A DNA stretch of 8,264 bases from SYOC01 sp035575235. Its GTDB lineage: Bacteria; Desulfobacterota; Binatia; Bin18. The stretch lies in the NCBI GenBank assembly GCA_035575235.1, contig DATLYA010000402.1, positions 1 through 8,264 on the forward strand, read 5' to 3'. Within the stretch, counting starts at the first letter, position 1. Each line of letters begins with the position of its first letter. Made by a program: the position numbers and the translations under genes. The notes beneath the pieces are model-generated. The model was not told where the DNA came from and ran no database searches. It saw only the letters and a list, made by a program, of their open reading frames with translations. Below, piece after piece: positions 6,837 through 8,264 of the stretch.

Positions 6837-6865
6837 TTGACCCTCTGGACCTGCGTCGATACACT
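6837..6865 (+). promoter_or_regulatory. Predicted sigma-70-type promoter of ndk
   Basis: TTGACC (6837-6842, five of six to the -35 consensus) and TACACT (6860-6865, four of six to the -10 consensus) are separated by exactly 17 nt. Transcription would start near 6872, giving a leader of about 20 nt that contains the AAAGGAG ribosome binding site (6880-6886). It is the best promoter-like pair noticed in the window. Confidence 0.6.
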
Positions 6866-6890
6866 ACCCCGGTCGTAAGAAAGGAGTCCA

Positions 6891-7313
6891 ATGAAAGAAC
6901 GTACGTTGTCGATCGTGAAGCCTGACGCCGTGAAAAAAAACGCCATTGGCGATATCCTGCGCCGCTTTGAAAATGCTGGATTGAAAATCGTTGCAGCAAA
7001 GATGCTCTCCTTGAGCAAAGCCCAAGCCCAAGGGTTCTACGCAGTGCATAAAGAACGGCCGTTCTTTGAGAGCTTGACGACGTTTATGTCATCCGGACCT
7101 ATTCTGGTGTCGGTCCTTGAGGGTGAAGACGCGATCCAAACCAACCGTCGCCTGATGGGCGCTACGGACCCGGCCAAAGCTGAGGCAGGCACAATTCGTA
7201 AAGATTGGGCGACAGATGTGGAGAAAAACGCCGTCCATGGTTCCGATGGGCCGGATACGGCAAAATGGGAAATTGCCTACTTTTTTAGTGAAATGGAAAT
7301 TCAGTCACGCTAG
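6891..7313 (+). CDS. ndk: Nucleoside diphosphate kinase
   Basis: A 140-residue protein, the normal length for bacterial NDK. It transfers the gamma phosphate of ATP to other nucleoside diphosphates through a phosphohistidine, balancing NTP and dNTP pools in the cytoplasm. Family marks are all present: ERTLSIVKPDAV with Lys10, the GFYAVHKERPFFESL segment (Tyr50, Phe58), Arg86 in NRRLMGATDPAKA with Thr92, the IRKDWATDVEKNAVHGSDG active-site block with Arg103, Asn113 and catalytic His116, and the EIAYFF C-terminal helix. AAAGGAG lies 4 nt before the ATG, slightly close but usable, and a promoter-like pair precedes it. The C-terminus is of ordinary length. The following gene, rlmN, is separated by 96 nt of repeat-rich DNA, so the two may or may not share a transcript. 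Identification is secure. Confidence 0.97.
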   Translation: MKERTLSIVKPDAVKKNAIGDILRRFENAGLKIVAAKMLSLSKAQAQGFYAVHKERPFFESLTTFMSSGPILVSVLEGEDAIQTNRRLMGATDPAKAEAGTIRKDWATDVEKNAVHGSDGPDTAKWEIAYFFSEMEIQSR

Positions 7314-7405
7314 TGCGTGAAACGGGTTGTGTGTTACGTGGTGCGTGGCGCATGGTTTCAGCATTATACGATCACGTCTCACGTATCACGCATGATGTGA
7401 CACGT
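7305..7405. repeat. Degenerate CGTGA/TCACG repeat cluster between ndk and rlmN
   Basis: The left part carries GCGTGA, ACGTGG, GCGTGG and GCATGG units. The right part carries the complementary run TCACG-TCTCACG-TATCACGC and a final ACACG. TGCGTGAAACG (7314-7324) pairs with CGTATCACGCA (7382-7392) with a single mismatch, so the spacer could fold into one long stem-loop. The ndk stop codon itself lies in a smaller perfect inverted repeat, TCACGC (7305-7310)/GCGTGA (7315-7320). No T-run follows, so it is not a standard intrinsic terminator, although it could stop or process the ndk transcript. Confidence 0.6.
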
Positions 7406-7409
7406 TGCC

Positions 7410-8264
7410 ATGGACATCAAAGAATTGACCAAAGCTGAGCTGGAAGCGTGGCTCCTGGAGCGAGGAGAGAAGCCGTTCCATGCCCGCCAAACCCTTAAGT
7501 GGATCTATCAGAAGGGCGCGGAGACCTTTGCCGAGATGACAGACCTGTCAGCGTCGTTGCGGGCATGGCTCAGTCAGGAATTTTCCATTGCTCATCTGCA
7601 CTGCGCCCATATGGCGACAGCGGCTGATGGAACACGCAAGTATTTGTTCGCCCTGACCGACCAGCGCCGGATCGAAAGCGTGTTAATTCCCGCGGACGAC
7701 CGGCTGACATTGTGTATTTCTTCTCAGGTCGGCTGCGCTATGGGATGTCGCTTCTGTGCAACGGCGCAAGTACGGCCCTTACGAGACCTGACTGCTGGTG
7801 AGATTGTCAGCCAGATTTGGGAGGTGCGCAAAAGCCTGTCCGTTGGGGAGCAGTTGACGAACATTGTCTTCATGGGGATGGGGGAAGCGCTGGCGAATTA
7901 TGATCAGGTCGTGAAAGCGCTGTCTATCATCACAGCAGAGTGGGGATTCAATATTTCACCACGTCGGGTTACCGTATCCACGGTTGGGCTGATCCCGCAG
8001 ATGCGCCGCTTGCTGGAAGAAACGCCGGTGAATCTGACGGTCTCGTTGACGGCAACCACCAACCGCGTGCGAGATGATCTCATGCCGGTGAATCGGCGCT
8101 ATCCGTTAGACCAATTAGTGGATGCCTGCCGCACGCTGCCGCTGGCTCCGCGCAAACGCCTGACGTTTGCGTACACGCTGCTGGATGGCGTGAACGACAG
8201 TGAAGAAGACGCACGGCGGTTGGTCAAGCTGCTGCATGGGATACGCGCTAAGGTGAATTTGATT
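7410..8264 (+). CDS. rlmN: 23S rRNA (adenine-2503-C2)/tRNA (adenine-37-C2) methyltransferase RlmN, 3'-truncated by the window edge
   Basis: The frame is open from ATG 7410 to the window end (285 codons); the C-terminal portion is outside. RlmN is a radical-SAM enzyme that methylates C2 of A2503 in 23S rRNA and of A37 in some tRNAs. Visible parts are an N-terminal accessory domain (about 1-70, with FHARQTLKWIYQKG), RIESVLIPADDRLTLCISSQVGC, and the [4Fe-4S] motif CAMGCRFCAT with Cys109, Cys113 and Cys116. Then come FMGMGEALANYD (SAM-binding GEP-type motif), RRVTVSTVGLIP, SLTATTNRVRDDLMPVNRRYPL and LTFAYTLLDGVND. The second catalytic cysteine would lie beyond the window. An in-frame TGA at 7398-7400 makes ATG 7410 the first possible start, although no good Shine-Dalgarno precedes it. 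Differences from the usual pattern are GEA for GEP and AY for EY. Identification is secure. Confidence 0.96.
   Translation, partial: MDIKELTKAELEAWLLERGEKPFHARQTLKWIYQKGAETFAEMTDLSASLRAWLSQEFSIAHLHCAHMATAADGTRKYLFALTDQRRIESVLIPADDRLTLCISSQVGCAMGCRFCATAQVRPLRDLTAGEIVSQIWEVRKSLSVGEQLTNIVFMGMGEALANYDQVVKALSIITAEWGFNISPRRVTVSTVGLIPQMRRLLEETPVNLTVSLTATTNRVRDDLMPVNRRYPLDQLVDACRTLPLAPRKRLTFAYTLLDGVNDSEEDARRLVKLLHGIRAKVNLI

Noticed and set aside
1..8264. CRISPR array, transposase, integrase, toxin-antitoxin or defence cluster
   Set aside because: No regularly spaced repeats, terminal inverted repeats with a transposase, or hallmark motifs were found on either strand.

Overview
The window reads as chromosomal DNA of a free-living, environmental bacterium with moderately high GC. 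Coding is dense and almost all on the + strand. No rRNA, tRNA, insertion sequence, integrase, phage gene or CRISPR array was seen. The gene content (a catabolic amidohydrolase/SMP-30 pair, a very large zinc-ribbon/cyclase/ATPase/TPR regulator, an ndk-rlmN pair) and the GTAGG...CCTAC intergenic palindrome remind me of uncultured soil or sponge lineages near the old Deltaproteobacteria (Binatota or Tectomicrobia type). That placement is an impression, not a demonstration.

Layout. Positions 1-1903: a metal-dependent amidohydrolase whose 5' end lies outside the window, followed after 36 nt by an SMP-30/gluconolactonase-like beta-propeller hydrolase with a very strong ribosome binding site. They are probably one small catabolic operon. 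Positions 1904-2257: non-coding, with a 28-nt palindrome. Positions 2258-6118: a 1072-residue signalling protein (two zinc ribbons, class III adenylate cyclase, STAND-type ATPase, TPR-like C-terminus), then after 27 nt a peroxiredoxin-like thiol protein whose start region carries a 15-bp tandem duplication. Positions 6119-6890: an eroded stretch with the remnant of a membrane protein gene on the - strand, interrupted by an amber codon where a tryptophan is expected, and a good sigma-70-like promoter facing ndk. Positions 6891-8264: ndk (nucleoside diphosphate kinase), a degenerate CGTGA-rich intergenic repeat, and rlmN (23S rRNA/tRNA A2 methyltransferase), cut by the window's 3' end.

How the genes may work together. 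The amidohydrolase and SMP-30 protein would carry out successive hydrolytic steps on an unidentified substrate. The cyclase/ATPase/TPR protein looks like a one-protein signal integrator, and its tight coupling to a peroxiredoxin-like gene suggests, without proving, a link to thiol or redox state. ndk and rlmN are housekeeping genes. No wholly new defence or mobile system was found. The most notable items are the cyclase-peroxiredoxin unit, the duplicated start codon, the amber-interrupted pseudogene and the two intergenic repeats.
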